A DNA stretch of 64,000 nucleotides from Geobacter sp. (GCA_003574895.1 PJFB01000002.1:248001-312000), one strand, 5' to 3'. Numbered from the stretch's first letter, positions 49,669-58,368 are shown. A program made the numbers and translations. Notes: generated by a model from the letters alone, not told the origin.

Positions 49669-49899
49669 ATGCTTGCTAAAAAAACATCAAAAAACCAACT
49701 CACGCTACCCAAGGAAATTGTCGGCAACTTCCCTGGCATCGACCTGTTTGATGCCGTCGTGGAGAACCATCGCATAGTGCTGACCCCGGTTAAGGTGACT
49801 CCGTTGAATGCATCTCTGGATGGTATCCGTGAAAAGATCAGGAAGCTGGGCATCGACGAAAATGATGTGGCCGAGGCGGTGAAATGGGCCAGGAGTTAA
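49669..49899 (+). CDS. antitoxin-like AbrB/MazE-type DNA-binding protein
   Basis: A 76-residue protein whose first half, KKTSKNQLTLPKEIVGNF, is the swapped-hairpin AbrB/SpoVT pattern found in antitoxins. The C-terminal half is helical and acidic and could wrap the toxin. AAGGAGG lies 7 bases before the ATG. It overlaps the PIN-domain gene by 16 bases, in the antitoxin-then-toxin order usual for VapBC-type pairs. Confidence 0.85.
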   Translation: MLAKKTSKNQLTLPKEIVGNFPGIDLFDAVVENHRIVLTPVKVTPLNASLDGIREKIRKLGIDENDVAEAVKWARS

Positions 49900-50315
49900 C
49901 TTCCCTTCGGGTTGTACTAGACACTAACGTCCTCGTTTCGGCACTTCTCTTTAGTGGCCGGGCCGGAATGCTACGCGATATGTGGAACAACTGCCGCATT
50001 ATTACGCTGGTGTCAAAGGAGACTTTCGCTGAATTCAGAAGAGTTCTTTCCTATCCGAAATTCAAGCTGTCCCAGCGGGAAATACGCGCTATCCTCAATG
50101 AGGAAATTCTTCCTTACGTGGAGGTGGTGGAGATTACCGAACAACTCACCGGCATATCCCGCGATCCTCACGATGACATGTTTCTTGCTGTGGCTGCCAG
50201 TGGTGGTGCACGATATCTCGTAACCGGCGATCAGGATCTGCTGGTATTAATGAACTACGGCAATACACAGATAATAACGGTTTCTGAGTTTTTGTCGCTT
50301 GCGGGTGACAACTGA
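49884..50315 (+). CDS. PIN-domain toxin (VapC-type putative RNase)
   Basis: A 143-residue PIN domain protein. RVVLDTNVLVSALLF supplies the first acidic residue. SKETFAEFRRVL (Glu), DPHDDMFLAVAASGGARYLV (Asp) and GDQDLL (Asp) complete a metal site. The family is COG1569-like, predicted to cut RNA, with tRNA or mRNA as possible target. The start lies inside the antitoxin gene. The pair is inserted between a sugar aminotransferase gene and dnaB. Confidence 0.9.
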   Translation: MGQELTSLRVVLDTNVLVSALLFSGRAGMLRDMWNNCRIITLVSKETFAEFRRVLSYPKFKLSQREIRAILNEEILPYVEVVEITEQLTGISRDPHDDMFLAVAASGGARYLVTGDQDLLVLMNYGNTQIITVSEFLSLAGDN

Positions 50316-50378
50316 CGCCATGCCCGTTACTCGCCTTAAGAAATTGCAACAGCAGCACACAGGAGACAACCAAAACCC

Positions 50379-51752
50379 ATGAACAACGCTGAACTACGCA
50401 AACTCCCCCCCCAGAACCTGGAGGCCGAGATGTCCATCCTGGGGGGCATCCTGATCGACAACGACGCCATCAACCGGGCGTTGGAGATCATTGTTGCCGA
50501 GGACCTGTACCGCGAGAACCACCGCAAGATCTTCCAGGCCATGATGCGCCTCTCGGACAAACGGGAGCCGTGCGACCTGATCACCTTGAGCGACATGCTC
50601 AGAAAACAGGGAGAACTCGAAGAGGTGGGGGGAGCCGCATACCTGGCCACCCTGGTGGATTACGTCCCCACAGCGGCCAACATCGCCTACTACTGCAAGA
50701 TTGTGAAGGGAAAATCCATCAATCGACGCCTGATCAGCGTGGCCACCGAGATCGCCACCCGTGGCTACGACGAGCAATCCGACGTCAACGAGCTGTTGGA
50801 CATGGCCCAGAAGGAGATCTATGAGATCTCCGAGAACAAGCTGCGGCCCCAGTACGTGCCGGTGCAGGCGGTGGTCAAGGACACCTTCAAGATCCTCAAG
50901 GAACTGCACGACCGCAAGGAGCTGATCACCGGCACCCCCACCGGCTATACGGACCTGGACAGCATGACCGCAGGCTTCCAGCCGGGGGACCTGATCATCA
51001 TCGCGGCCCGCCCCTCCATGGGCAAGACCACCCTGGCCCTTAACATCGCCCAATACGCCAGCGCCGAGAGCAAGAAGAAAATCCCGTCGGTGATCTTCTC
51101 CCTCGAAATGGGTAAAGAGCAGTTGGTGATGCGTTTTTTCGCCTCCATCGCCCGTGTTGACTTCGGCAAGATGCGCACCGGCCATTTCCAGGACGCCGAC
51201 TGGCCCAGGCTCACCAGGGCGGCCGGCGTGCTGCACGACTCGAAGATTTTCATCGACGACACGCCGGCCATCAGCGTGCTGGAGCTGCGCTCCAAGGCCA
51301 GGCGTTTGAAGAGCGAGCACGACATCGGCCTGATCATCGTCGACTACCTACAGCTCATGCGGGGGGGCGCCAACCCGGAGTCGCGCCAGCAGGAGATCTC
51401 CGAGATCTCGCGTTCCCTCAAGGCCCTGGCCAAGGAGCTGAACGTGCCGGTGGTGGCGCTCTCCCAGTTGAACCGCGAACTGGAAAAACGGGGGGACAAG
51501 CGCCCCATGATGAGCGACCTGCGCGAGTCGGGCGCCATCGAGCAGGACGCCGACGTAATCATGTTCGTCTACCGCGAGGCGGTCTATTGCGAACAATGCC
51601 GCAAGAGGGACGGCTCCTGCACCGAGGGGCATGAGCGCAACGCCGAGCTGATCATCGGCAAGCAGCGTAACGGAGCCCTCGGCACGGTCAACCTGACCTT
51701 CATGGGCGAGCATACCCGCTTCGAAAACCTGAGCGACAGGACCGACATGTAG
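50379..51752 (+). CDS. dnaB: replicative DNA helicase
   Basis: The ring helicase that unwinds DNA ahead of the replisome. The 457 residues begin with the primase-binding N domain (LPPQNLEAEMSILGGILID). The RecA-like core has Walker A in ARPSMGKTTLALN, FSLEMGKEQL, and LIIVDYLQLM with Walker B, then SQLNRELEKR. No intein is present. GGAG lies upstream of the ATG. Confidence 0.98.
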   Translation: MNNAELRKLPPQNLEAEMSILGGILIDNDAINRALEIIVAEDLYRENHRKIFQAMMRLSDKREPCDLITLSDMLRKQGELEEVGGAAYLATLVDYVPTAANIAYYCKIVKGKSINRRLISVATEIATRGYDEQSDVNELLDMAQKEIYEISENKLRPQYVPVQAVVKDTFKILKELHDRKELITGTPTGYTDLDSMTAGFQPGDLIIIAARPSMGKTTLALNIAQYASAESKKKIPSVIFSLEMGKEQLVMRFFASIARVDFGKMRTGHFQDADWPRLTRAAGVLHDSKIFIDDTPAISVLELRSKARRLKSEHDIGLIIVDYLQLMRGGANPESRQQEISEISRSLKALAKELNVPVVALSQLNRELEKRGDKRPMMSDLRESGAIEQDADVIMFVYREAVYCEQCRKRDGSCTEGHERNAELIIGKQRNGALGTVNLTFMGEHTRFENLSDRTDM

Positions 51753-51790
51753 TCCATTGCAGATGTGACTTTGAAAAAAGAGCGGCTTGA

Positions 51791-51892
51791 GACGCGGATG
51801 ACGCGGATTGAACGGATTTAAGCTGATCTCACAACTTTTTCTGTCTTGGTTTATCAGCTGAAATCCGCTTTAATCAGATTTGATCCGCGTTC
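51791..51892. repeat. imperfect inverted repeat built on GCGGAT units
   Basis: AACGGATTTAAGCTGAT on the left pairs with ATCAGCTGAAATCCGCTT on the right around about 25 bases. GACGCGGAT at 51791 and GATCCGCGTT at 51883 form an outer pair. AATCCGCnnn-type repeats of this sort occur as dispersed units in many genomes, but I cannot check copy number here. Confidence 0.6.
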
Positions 51893-51933
51893 CATTGCTT
51901 TTGACCTTTCCTGTTTGATACCGGAATTGCAAA

Positions 51934-52123
51934 CTTAGGAGGCTGGCAATAATAAGTTGAACAAGATTGCGCTCAGATTTTGGTCAGATTTGGCTGTAGC
52001 GATTGAACAAAACCGCAGGCGTAGCAGGGCTACGTCGAGGATTTTGTGATTGAGCCGCAGCCAAAGATGGCCGGAAGATGAGATGCAAGAGTTCAAGTTA
52101 TTGTTGTTAGCCTCCTTAGGAGG
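51934..52123. mobile_element. ~190-bp MITE-like element that folds into one long hairpin
   Basis: The terminal repeats at 51934-51962 and about 52090-52118 match at 24 of 29 positions when one is reversed. Inverted matching continues inward, for example GATTTGGCTG with CAGCCAAAGAT, and ends in CGTAGC-AGG-GCTACG at the centre. The direct repeat CTTAGGAGG is found at both edges (51934-51942 and 52115-52123) and could be a target duplication. No transposase is encoded. The right copy is the ribosome binding site of the PilB-like gene. Confidence 0.75.
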
Positions 52124-52129
52124 ACGACA

Positions 52130-53782
52130 GTGAGCGAACTGTTAAAAAAAGGCTCCTTAGGGGATATTCTCTCCTCATCGCAGATCATTACCGAATCCGA
52201 TATCCATACGGCCCTGGATGAGCAGAAACGTTCCGGGTGCCGTTTCGGCGAGGCCCTGGTGAACCTGGGGATAGTCACCCAGGAGGATATCGACTGGGCC
52301 CTGTCAAATCAGCTGGACCTACCCTACATCCGCCTGAAAAAGGATATGATCGACCCCGAGGCCACCAGCCTGGTCACTCCGGACCTGGCACGCGCCTACA
52401 ACTTCATCCCGCTGATCCGGGCCGGAAATGAGTTGAACATAGCCATTGCCGATCCGCTGAACCGGTTGGCCGTCGAGGAGATCGAGCGCCAGACCGGCTT
52501 GACGGTAAATATCTCCGTTGCCCTGATCCGCGAGATCCGCGAGATGATCGACCAGTGCTACGGCGAAGCGGGCCACGATAGTATGGGGTTTGCCTCCGCT
52601 GCCTTTGCGGACAAGGTGCTGGAAACCATCAACGCCGACCTCAGCGGTGGAAAACTGCTGGACTACCTGCTGATCTTCATCATCCAGAACCGGTTGTCAT
52701 CCCTGTCGCTGCAACCTTACGCCGACACGGTCGTGGTCAGCTGCAAGCGCGGCGGCACGGTCAAGACCATCGGAACCTTGACCCCCAACCACTATCCCGA
52801 ATTTACCCGCCACCTGCGCAAGACCGCCGATATCGCTCAGTGCGGCGGCCAGACCGCCTCGGGCATGCTGACGTTCTCCTATCGCTCCCAACCGGTTTCA
52901 TTCCAGGTGGCCACCATGCAGGGACTGGGCGGGGAGTATATCACCATCCGGCTTCACATTACTTCGCACGTCCCTACCCGCCTGAGCGAGCTGCGCCTTC
53001 CCGAGGCCCAGGCAAAGGCGTTTGCCCAGCTGGCCCGGGCCGGACACGGTATCACCTTCTTCGCTTCGCGCAATGCCAGGGAGCGCTGCCGTTTCATGGA
53101 CCTGATGTTGGAGGAGTCGGTCACCACCGGCAAACAGGTCATCATATTGGGCGAAGGCCCCGGCCGGATGACCAAGCGTTTTCCCCGCATACCGCTGCCC
53201 CATTCGGAAGCGGAGCGCGCCCGGCTGATCATGGATGCCCTTGATCACGATCCGGATATCCTGGTGATCGAGGATGCCACCGAGGGAATGCCCTTCACCG
53301 CCGCCTGCCGGGCTGCCATGCGGGGCAAACTGGTCCTGGCCGGCCTGGAGATCCGCGGCACCCGCAACGTCCTGCGCCACCTGCTGCTCTACCAGCAAAA
53401 AAATTATTTCCTGCCGGTGTTCGTCAATGGCCTGGTTTCCTTCAAGGGCATCCAGATCCTCTGCCCCGACTGCCGGGTGGAATATGCCCCGCCCAGGGAA
53501 GAGTTGTCCGCCATGAACCTGGAAAACCTGCCAGCCCCTTTCTACCGCACCAAGGGGTGTGACGGTTGCGGACAGAGCGGCTTCAGGGAGCGACGCTTCC
53601 TGCTGGATACGCTGGTTTTCGACGACGAGTTTTTGAGGGTCTTTGAACAGTCCACCGATGTGGCGGCCCTGGACAACTACCTGAGCCTGATCGGCTACCA
53701 CGGCATCGAGCAGGAGGGGCTGGCATTGCTCAGCAATGGCGATGTCTCGCCAGAGGAGTACATAGCCTCGGTGGTGCTGTAA
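52130..53782 (+). CDS. degenerate PilB/GspE-like type IV pilus or secretion ATPase homologue (probable pseudo-ATPase)
   Basis: A 550-residue protein with the T2SS/T4P ATPase layout but a dead nucleotide site. An MshEN/GspE N-terminal domain occupies residues 10-145 (LGDILSSSQIITESDI, QLDLPYIRL). At 307-320, where GPTGSGKTT should stand, it reads GITFFASRNARERC. The Asp box is GEGPGR (341-346), the His box is LVLAGLEIRG (401-410), and only a Walker B-like DPDILVIED (374-382) survives. The C4 zinc motif is kept (CPDC 445-448, CDGC 477-480). It starts at GTG 52130 after AGGAGG. pilT follows 85 bases downstream. A regulatory or scaffold role is inferred. Confidence 0.85.
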   Translation: MSELLKKGSLGDILSSSQIITESDIHTALDEQKRSGCRFGEALVNLGIVTQEDIDWALSNQLDLPYIRLKKDMIDPEATSLVTPDLARAYNFIPLIRAGNELNIAIADPLNRLAVEEIERQTGLTVNISVALIREIREMIDQCYGEAGHDSMGFASAAFADKVLETINADLSGGKLLDYLLIFIIQNRLSSLSLQPYADTVVVSCKRGGTVKTIGTLTPNHYPEFTRHLRKTADIAQCGGQTASGMLTFSYRSQPVSFQVATMQGLGGEYITIRLHITSHVPTRLSELRLPEAQAKAFAQLARAGHGITFFASRNARERCRFMDLMLEESVTTGKQVIILGEGPGRMTKRFPRIPLPHSEAERARLIMDALDHDPDILVIEDATEGMPFTAACRAAMRGKLVLAGLEIRGTRNVLRHLLLYQQKNYFLPVFVNGLVSFKGIQILCPDCRVEYAPPREELSAMNLENLPAPFYRTKGCDGCGQSGFRERRFLLDTLVFDDEFLRVFEQSTDVAALDNYLSLIGYHGIEQEGLALLSNGDVSPEEYIASVVL

Positions 53783-53867
53783 AACAGATCCATACCGGCA
53801 CCTCTTTGGCAAATGGGAGTTTCGTTGGATTTGAGGTTGTGTCCGTACTTTAAACAGGGAGTAACCT

Positions 53868-54929
53868 ATGGCACGCATAGACGCACTATTCAATATGATG
53901 AATGAACAAGGGGCCTCCGACCTGCACCTGTCAACGGGCAATCCACCCATATTCCGCCAGCGGGGCGAGATGGTGCGCCTCAACTTCAAGAGCCTGGGGC
54001 ACGACGAGCTGAAAGCGATCCTGTTCGAGATTCTCAGCGAAAAACAGAGGGCGCACTTCGAAGAGACCAAGGACCTGGATTTTGCCTATGAAGTCCCGGG
54101 ATTGGCCCGTTTTCGCGGCAACATCATGATGCAGTATCGGGGGATAGCCGCGGTATTCCGCATCATCCCCTCCAAAATTCTTTCCGCGGACGAGCTGGGG
54201 TTGCCGGAAGGGGTGCGCCGCATGACCAACTTCAAGAAAGGGATGGTGCTGGTCACCGGCCCGACCGGATCAGGCAAATCCACGACCTTGGCCGGCATGA
54301 TCGATCTGATCAACTCCACTCGCAAGGAACACATACTGACCTTTGAAGACCCTCTGGAGTTCATCCACGAAAACAAGATGTCACTACTGAATCAACGCCA
54401 GATCGGGCAACATACCGAGAGCTTTGCCTCGGCTCTTCGCGCGGCACTGCGGGAAGACCCGGATGTCATCCTGGTGGGGGAAATGCGCGATCTGACAACC
54501 ATCCAGCTTGCCATGAGCGCCGCCGAAACCGGACACCTGGTCTTTGGAACCCTGCACACCAGCACTGCCGCCAAGACAGTCGATCGTATCATCGACGTTT
54601 TCCCGACCGATCAGCAGGAACAGGTGCGCGCCATGCTGTCCGAGTCGTTGAAGGGGGTTATCTGCCAGCAGCTTCTCAAGACCGCCGACGGCAAGGGGCG
54701 GGTGGCTGCCCTGGAAATCATGCTCGGCACACCGGCCATCGGCAACCTCATCCGCGAAGGAAAGACCTTCCAGATCCCCTCCATCATCCAGACCGCCAAG
54801 AAGGACGGGATGCAGCTTATGGACCAGCACCTCCTCGACCTGCTGAAAACTAAAAAGGTCAATCCCGAAGAGGCCTATCGTTGCGCTGTTGACAAGAAAC
54901 AGTTCGAACAATACCTGTCCCAGGCATGA
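53868..54929 (+). CDS. pilT: type IV pilus retraction ATPase PilT
   Basis: PilT powers pilus retraction. The 353-residue hexamer-forming ATPase has an intact Walker A (GPTGSGKSTT, 131-140), Asp box (ILTFEDPLEFIHE), Walker B (REDPDVILVGEMRDLTT) and His box (HLVFGTLHTSTA). AIGNLIREGKTFQIPSII at the C-terminus is the PilT-specific AIRNLIREGK-type motif. A degenerate PilB-like gene lies directly upstream. A hairpin terminator follows. Confidence 0.96.
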   Translation: MARIDALFNMMNEQGASDLHLSTGNPPIFRQRGEMVRLNFKSLGHDELKAILFEILSEKQRAHFEETKDLDFAYEVPGLARFRGNIMMQYRGIAAVFRIIPSKILSADELGLPEGVRRMTNFKKGMVLVTGPTGSGKSTTLAGMIDLINSTRKEHILTFEDPLEFIHENKMSLLNQRQIGQHTESFASALRAALREDPDVILVGEMRDLTTIQLAMSAAETGHLVFGTLHTSTAAKTVDRIIDVFPTDQQEQVRAMLSESLKGVICQQLLKTADGKGRVAALEIMLGTPAIGNLIREGKTFQIPSIIQTAKKDGMQLMDQHLLDLLKTKKVNPEEAYRCAVDKKQFEQYLSQA

Positions 54930-54960
54930 CCACCGGCTGAACAGAGATGAGCAGACATGG

Positions 54961-54985
54961 AAAAGGCCCCATTCGGGGCCTTTTT
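54961..54985. terminator. bidirectional intrinsic terminator between convergent pilT and orf660
   Basis: AAAAGGCCCC pairs with GGGGCCTTTT around ATTC. It has T on the plus side and on the minus side, so it serves both convergent genes. The stop codon of the 660-aa gene lies at its edge. Confidence 0.88.
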
Positions 54986-56966
54986 ACCAGATGTAATCCT
55001 TTGCTATCTTGCGTTTATCATGGCCGTACAACAAATGCATCACCCGGATGCGCTTGAGCGTCGGCGGAGTCAGGCTGCCCAGTGGTATGAAGACGATCTT
55101 TCGCCCCAGCCTGGCCGCAATGCGTTTGAAGATACTGCGCGGCGGCCGGGCGGCAACGTAGACCACGTGCTGTTCGGTCGAATATTCCAGGGCCGCTGTC
55201 AAGAGCTGCTCGGCCTTGCTGCCGCAGCCGCGATAGGCGGGATCGCCCCAGACATCACCCAGCCGGCGCGGCGGATAGGAGAGCAGCAGACCGCCGTACT
55301 CGCAACGGCAGATGCCAGGGCCGCTGATGTTCTCGCCAGGATCGGTGGCGTAGAAGGCCATGTCCGACTCCTGCTCGTGTTCCCCCAGCCAGGTCATGGC
55401 AAAGGGATAGCGGTTGCGGCGATCCTCGTCGAAAATCACCACCACGCACCCCACCCCGCCCTTGATCCGCAGTCGCTCCCGCACATATACGCGCCCGTCG
55501 TGGGGCAGGTTGCGGATCGTCTCGCGCAGGTCAATGCCGTCCAGGAGCGAAGTGCTGAACGGTTCTATGCGGGTAAACTCCTCCGAAAGCTGGCGCAACC
55601 CCTTTTGCTTGAGAAAATTGCCGTAATTTTCGATGACCAGGTCTTCCGGGGGCCAGGAGCAGACCGATGCGTCATCGAAGCCTTCCAGCCATTCTCCCGG
55701 CCGTTTTTCCCGCTTGCGGTTCAGGAAGCGCAGGTCGCCCAGCCCCTTCCCTGACGGCTTGCGGGGGCGGAAACGGATCTGGCGGGTCTGGCCGTAGAGG
55801 TCCTCGGCCCGCAGCCGCATGACCGGTATCTCCGCTTCTTCCTTCTGCCAGGGATAACAGCAGGCCAGGCGCCAGAATGCATAGGCGAAGTTGTCGTCCA
55901 CGCAGCCGCGGGCCGCGGCCAGGAGCTGGAAGAGATCGGGCAGCAGCAATCCGGACAGGGCGGCGTAATTGCGGGTAAAACGGAAAAAGGTCCGCTTCTG
56001 CCAGTGATGCACCCGCTCGCCGGTTTCCTGGCGGTAGTGGCGGGCGGCCTGTTCGAACAGCCGCAGGTGAATGCGCTGCCGGTCGGGCATCTCCCCCCGA
56101 TGACCGACATGGCTGGCGCTGTCATCGATGGCAACAGCCAGGGCCTCGTGTTCGGGAATCGACTGCCGGCCTCCCCGGATCAGCTCCAGGGCGTTGAACC
56201 TGCGGCGCAGTGAAGGAGCCGGTCTGTCCGCCACCTCGGGCAATCCTTGACGGCGCCTCTCGTATATGGCGGAGAGAAAGGGAAACTCGCCCATTACCTC
56301 GCTGCACGAGTCCGGATGCAGGCTGGCTAGACGCACGTTATCCCGCCTTACCCTCCCCAGGGGCTCGCTCTGGGGCTGCCCGAAAAACTCTTTCACCCTT
56401 TGCGTGTGGGCCATGCCGCAGACGAACAGGATGCGCCCGAACCGCCCTGCAAGCTGCTGCAACCGGAAGGCCATGCCCCGCTCACGGCGGATGTCCTCGC
56501 GGTGAGGCTCCGCATCTTGCCGGGCCGCCAGGTATTCCCGATAGTAGGCTGCCAGGCCGATCCGCTGGATCGCATAGGAATCAGGCAGGAACTCCCGCAC
56601 CGGCGGGTAATCGTCCAGGTCCACGTCTATGAAATGGAGAGGGAGATCCTGATCCAGGGCGTAGCGCGCTGCCTCGCAAAGGGGGTCGGCCGGCTCCACC
56701 AGCAGGTAGATTGTGTCCGGCACCGATGACGCCCCTTGACTGGAGGCACGGGAGCGGGTGCTGTAACTGAGCACCGAGACCTGGGGCAGGCGGCGGATCG
56801 CCTGAAGGAAGCGTCCCTCCAGCGTCGGGGGGAGCTCGATGGCGATGCAGTCGGGCTGGAGTTGCTGCACGGCCTGGCGCGCCAGGTGGGCGAACTCCAT
56901 CCGGTAGTGCAGAATGGGAAGGGCGTGGACCGGGCCGAATGTTTCCAGATGCGGATTATGGGGCAT
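54984..56966 (-). CDS. 660-aa protein of unknown function with TraB/ChaN-like N-terminal region
   Basis: I cannot name this protein. Residues 1-200 recall the TraB/GumN/ChaN-type fold: GPVHALPILHYRMEF at the start, PDCIAIELPPTLEG, and RFGRILFVCGMAHTQRVKEF with a conserved Gly-x-x-His. Residues 250-440 are helical and arginine-rich. The last 200 residues are a separate alpha/beta region with SGPGICRCEYGGLLLSYPPR and YRGCGSKAEQLLTAALEY. It has no signal peptide or membrane helix, so it should be cytoplasmic. ATG 56966 is preferred over a TTG three codons upstream. It follows aroK by 23 bases, so it probably belongs to the aroE-aroK transcript. Confidence 0.75.
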   Translation of the reverse strand: MPHNPHLETFGPVHALPILHYRMEFAHLARQAVQQLQPDCIAIELPPTLEGRFLQAIRRLPQVSVLSYSTRSRASSQGASSVPDTIYLLVEPADPLCEAARYALDQDLPLHFIDVDLDDYPPVREFLPDSYAIQRIGLAAYYREYLAARQDAEPHREDIRRERGMAFRLQQLAGRFGRILFVCGMAHTQRVKEFFGQPQSEPLGRVRRDNVRLASLHPDSCSEVMGEFPFLSAIYERRRQGLPEVADRPAPSLRRRFNALELIRGGRQSIPEHEALAVAIDDSASHVGHRGEMPDRQRIHLRLFEQAARHYRQETGERVHHWQKRTFFRFTRNYAALSGLLLPDLFQLLAAARGCVDDNFAYAFWRLACCYPWQKEEAEIPVMRLRAEDLYGQTRQIRFRPRKPSGKGLGDLRFLNRKREKRPGEWLEGFDDASVCSWPPEDLVIENYGNFLKQKGLRQLSEEFTRIEPFSTSLLDGIDLRETIRNLPHDGRVYVRERLRIKGGVGCVVVIFDEDRRNRYPFAMTWLGEHEQESDMAFYATDPGENISGPGICRCEYGGLLLSYPPRRLGDVWGDPAYRGCGSKAEQLLTAALEYSTEQHVVYVAARPPRSIFKRIAARLGRKIVFIPLGSLTPPTLKRIRVMHLLYGHDKRKIAKDYIW

Positions 56967-56989
56967 GGGTGGCAACCTGCTGACTACTT

Positions 56990-57505
56990 TTACCGGCCCT
57001 GGCTCTGCCAGAGGCTGATGATCCGCTCCGCCACCTCGTCGGGAGTCAGGGCGTCCGTCTCGATGGCGTGGTGGGCGGCACCGGCATAGAGAGGCGTTCT
57101 CCGCTCCAGGACCTCGGCCACCTCTTCGGTAAAGGTCTTGCCGGCGGTCAGCGCGGGACGTTCCGTGCCCCCCTGGATGCGTCCGACAATGGTCGTCACT
57201 TGGGCCCGCAGCCAGAAGATGCAGCCGGCCTTTTGCAGCACCTCGATATTCTCCGGCCGCTCGATGACGCCGCCGCCGGTGTCGATGACGATATTATCGC
57301 GCAATGCCAGTTCCCGCGCCTCTTGAGACTCCAGGTCCCGGAAATATGGCCAGCCGTGCTGCGCCACGATCTCCGGAATCGGCATGCCGGCCCGCGCCAC
57401 AATGGCCGAATCCATGCCCACATACTCCATCCCCAGGCGCCGGGCCAGGATCTGCCCCACCTCGCTCTTCCCAACGCCGCGATAGCCGATCAGTACGATA
57501 TTCAT
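56990..57505 (-). CDS. aroK: shikimate kinase
   Basis: The enzyme phosphorylates shikimate with ATP in aromatic amino acid synthesis. The 171 residues start MNIVLIGYRGVGKSEVGQIL with the P-loop, followed by GMDSAIVARAGMPIPEIV (shikimate Asp), and VIDTGGGVI. It overlaps the aroE stop by 4 bases (ATGA), so the two steps are coupled. Confidence 0.95.
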   Translation of the reverse strand: MNIVLIGYRGVGKSEVGQILARRLGMEYVGMDSAIVARAGMPIPEIVAQHGWPYFRDLESQEARELALRDNIVIDTGGGVIERPENIEVLQKAGCIFWLRAQVTTIVGRIQGGTERPALTAGKTFTEEVAEVLERRTPLYAGAAHHAIETDALTPDEVAERIISLWQSQGR

Positions 57506-58368
57506 GCGCCCAACCTTTCCAGCACCACGCGCCGCATGACCTCCACCGGGGCCTCCTGGCCGGTGAAACGCTCGAATTGCAACACGGCCTGGTTGATGAA
57601 CATCTCCACCCCGGAGATCACCCGCAGCCCCCGGGAGCGGGCGTCGGCCAGGAGCTTGGTCTCCAATGGATTGTAGACGATATCGAACACCACCTGACCG
57701 GGCCGGAACAGCTCCACCGGAACCAGGGAGACGTCTTCCTTCGGGTGCATCCCGATGGGGGTGCAGTTGATGATTACATCGGCCTCGGCCATGGCTTTGG
57801 CCAGGGAGGATTCATTCAGCACAGCCGGCTCGATGGGGGTGGAGGTGCCCTTTGTCAAATCGTTTGCCAGCCCCTGCAGCATGGCCTCGTTGATATCCAT
57901 AATGGTGATCTTGGCCGGCCGGGCCTGCATGGCCAGGGTAAAGGCAATGGCCCGGGCCGCGCCCCCGGCCCCCAGCATCAGGATGTTCTTGCCGTCGATC
58001 TCGGCCCCGCCATCGAGCAACGCCTTCAGGGCTCCCGGCCCGTCGGTCCCCAGGCCGATCAGCCTGCCGTTCTCGTTGATGATGGTGTTGATGGAGCCGA
58101 TGGCCCGGTCCACCTCAGGGATCTCGTCCACCCATGCCATGGCCTCGATCTTGTGGGGGATGGTCACGCTCATGCCGCGAAAGTTGTGCAGGGCCCGCAT
58201 GCCGGCCAGGGCGCTCTTCAGGTCCTCCACCCGGAAGGCCACGTAGACGAAATCAAGGTTCAGGGCGTCAAAGGCCGCGTTGTGCAGGGCCGGGGAGAGG
58301 CTGTGGCCCACCGGATTGCCGATGACGGCACAGAGCTGGGTGGCGGGGGAAATGGCATTGTTTCTCAT
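57502..58368 (-). CDS. aroE: shikimate dehydrogenase (NADP+)
   Basis: The enzyme reduces 3-dehydroshikimate to shikimate, the substrate of the next gene's product. The 288 residues contain IGNPVGHSLSPALHNAAF, VTIPHKIEAM with the catalytic lysine, and the NADP loop MLGAGGAARAIAFTLA. AGGAG lies before the ATG. It is the first gene of aroE-aroK-orf660. Confidence 0.96.
   Translation of the reverse strand: MRNNAISPATQLCAVIGNPVGHSLSPALHNAAFDALNLDFVYVAFRVEDLKSALAGMRALHNFRGMSVTIPHKIEAMAWVDEIPEVDRAIGSINTIINENGRLIGLGTDGPGALKALLDGGAEIDGKNILMLGAGGAARAIAFTLAMQARPAKITIMDINEAMLQGLANDLTKGTSTPIEPAVLNESSLAKAMAEADVIINCTPIGMHPKEDVSLVPVELFRPGQVVFDIVYNPLETKLLADARSRGLRVISGVEMFINQAVLQFERFTGQEAPVEVMRRVVLERLGA

Larger units (their letters stand above)
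51753..52129. other. 377-base region between dnaB and the PilB-like gene, filled by two repeat elements
   Basis: No gene is visible. Nearly all of it is accounted for by an imperfect inverted repeat at 51791-51892 and a ~190-bp MITE-like element at 51934-52123. The right end of the latter supplies the ribosome binding site of the next gene. No intrinsic dnaB terminator was seen. Confidence 0.6.

Noticed and set aside
52898-54070. Minus-strand 390-codon frame over the PilB-like and pilT genes
   Set aside because: It crosses a gene boundary and matches no family. The plus-strand genes have clear motifs.
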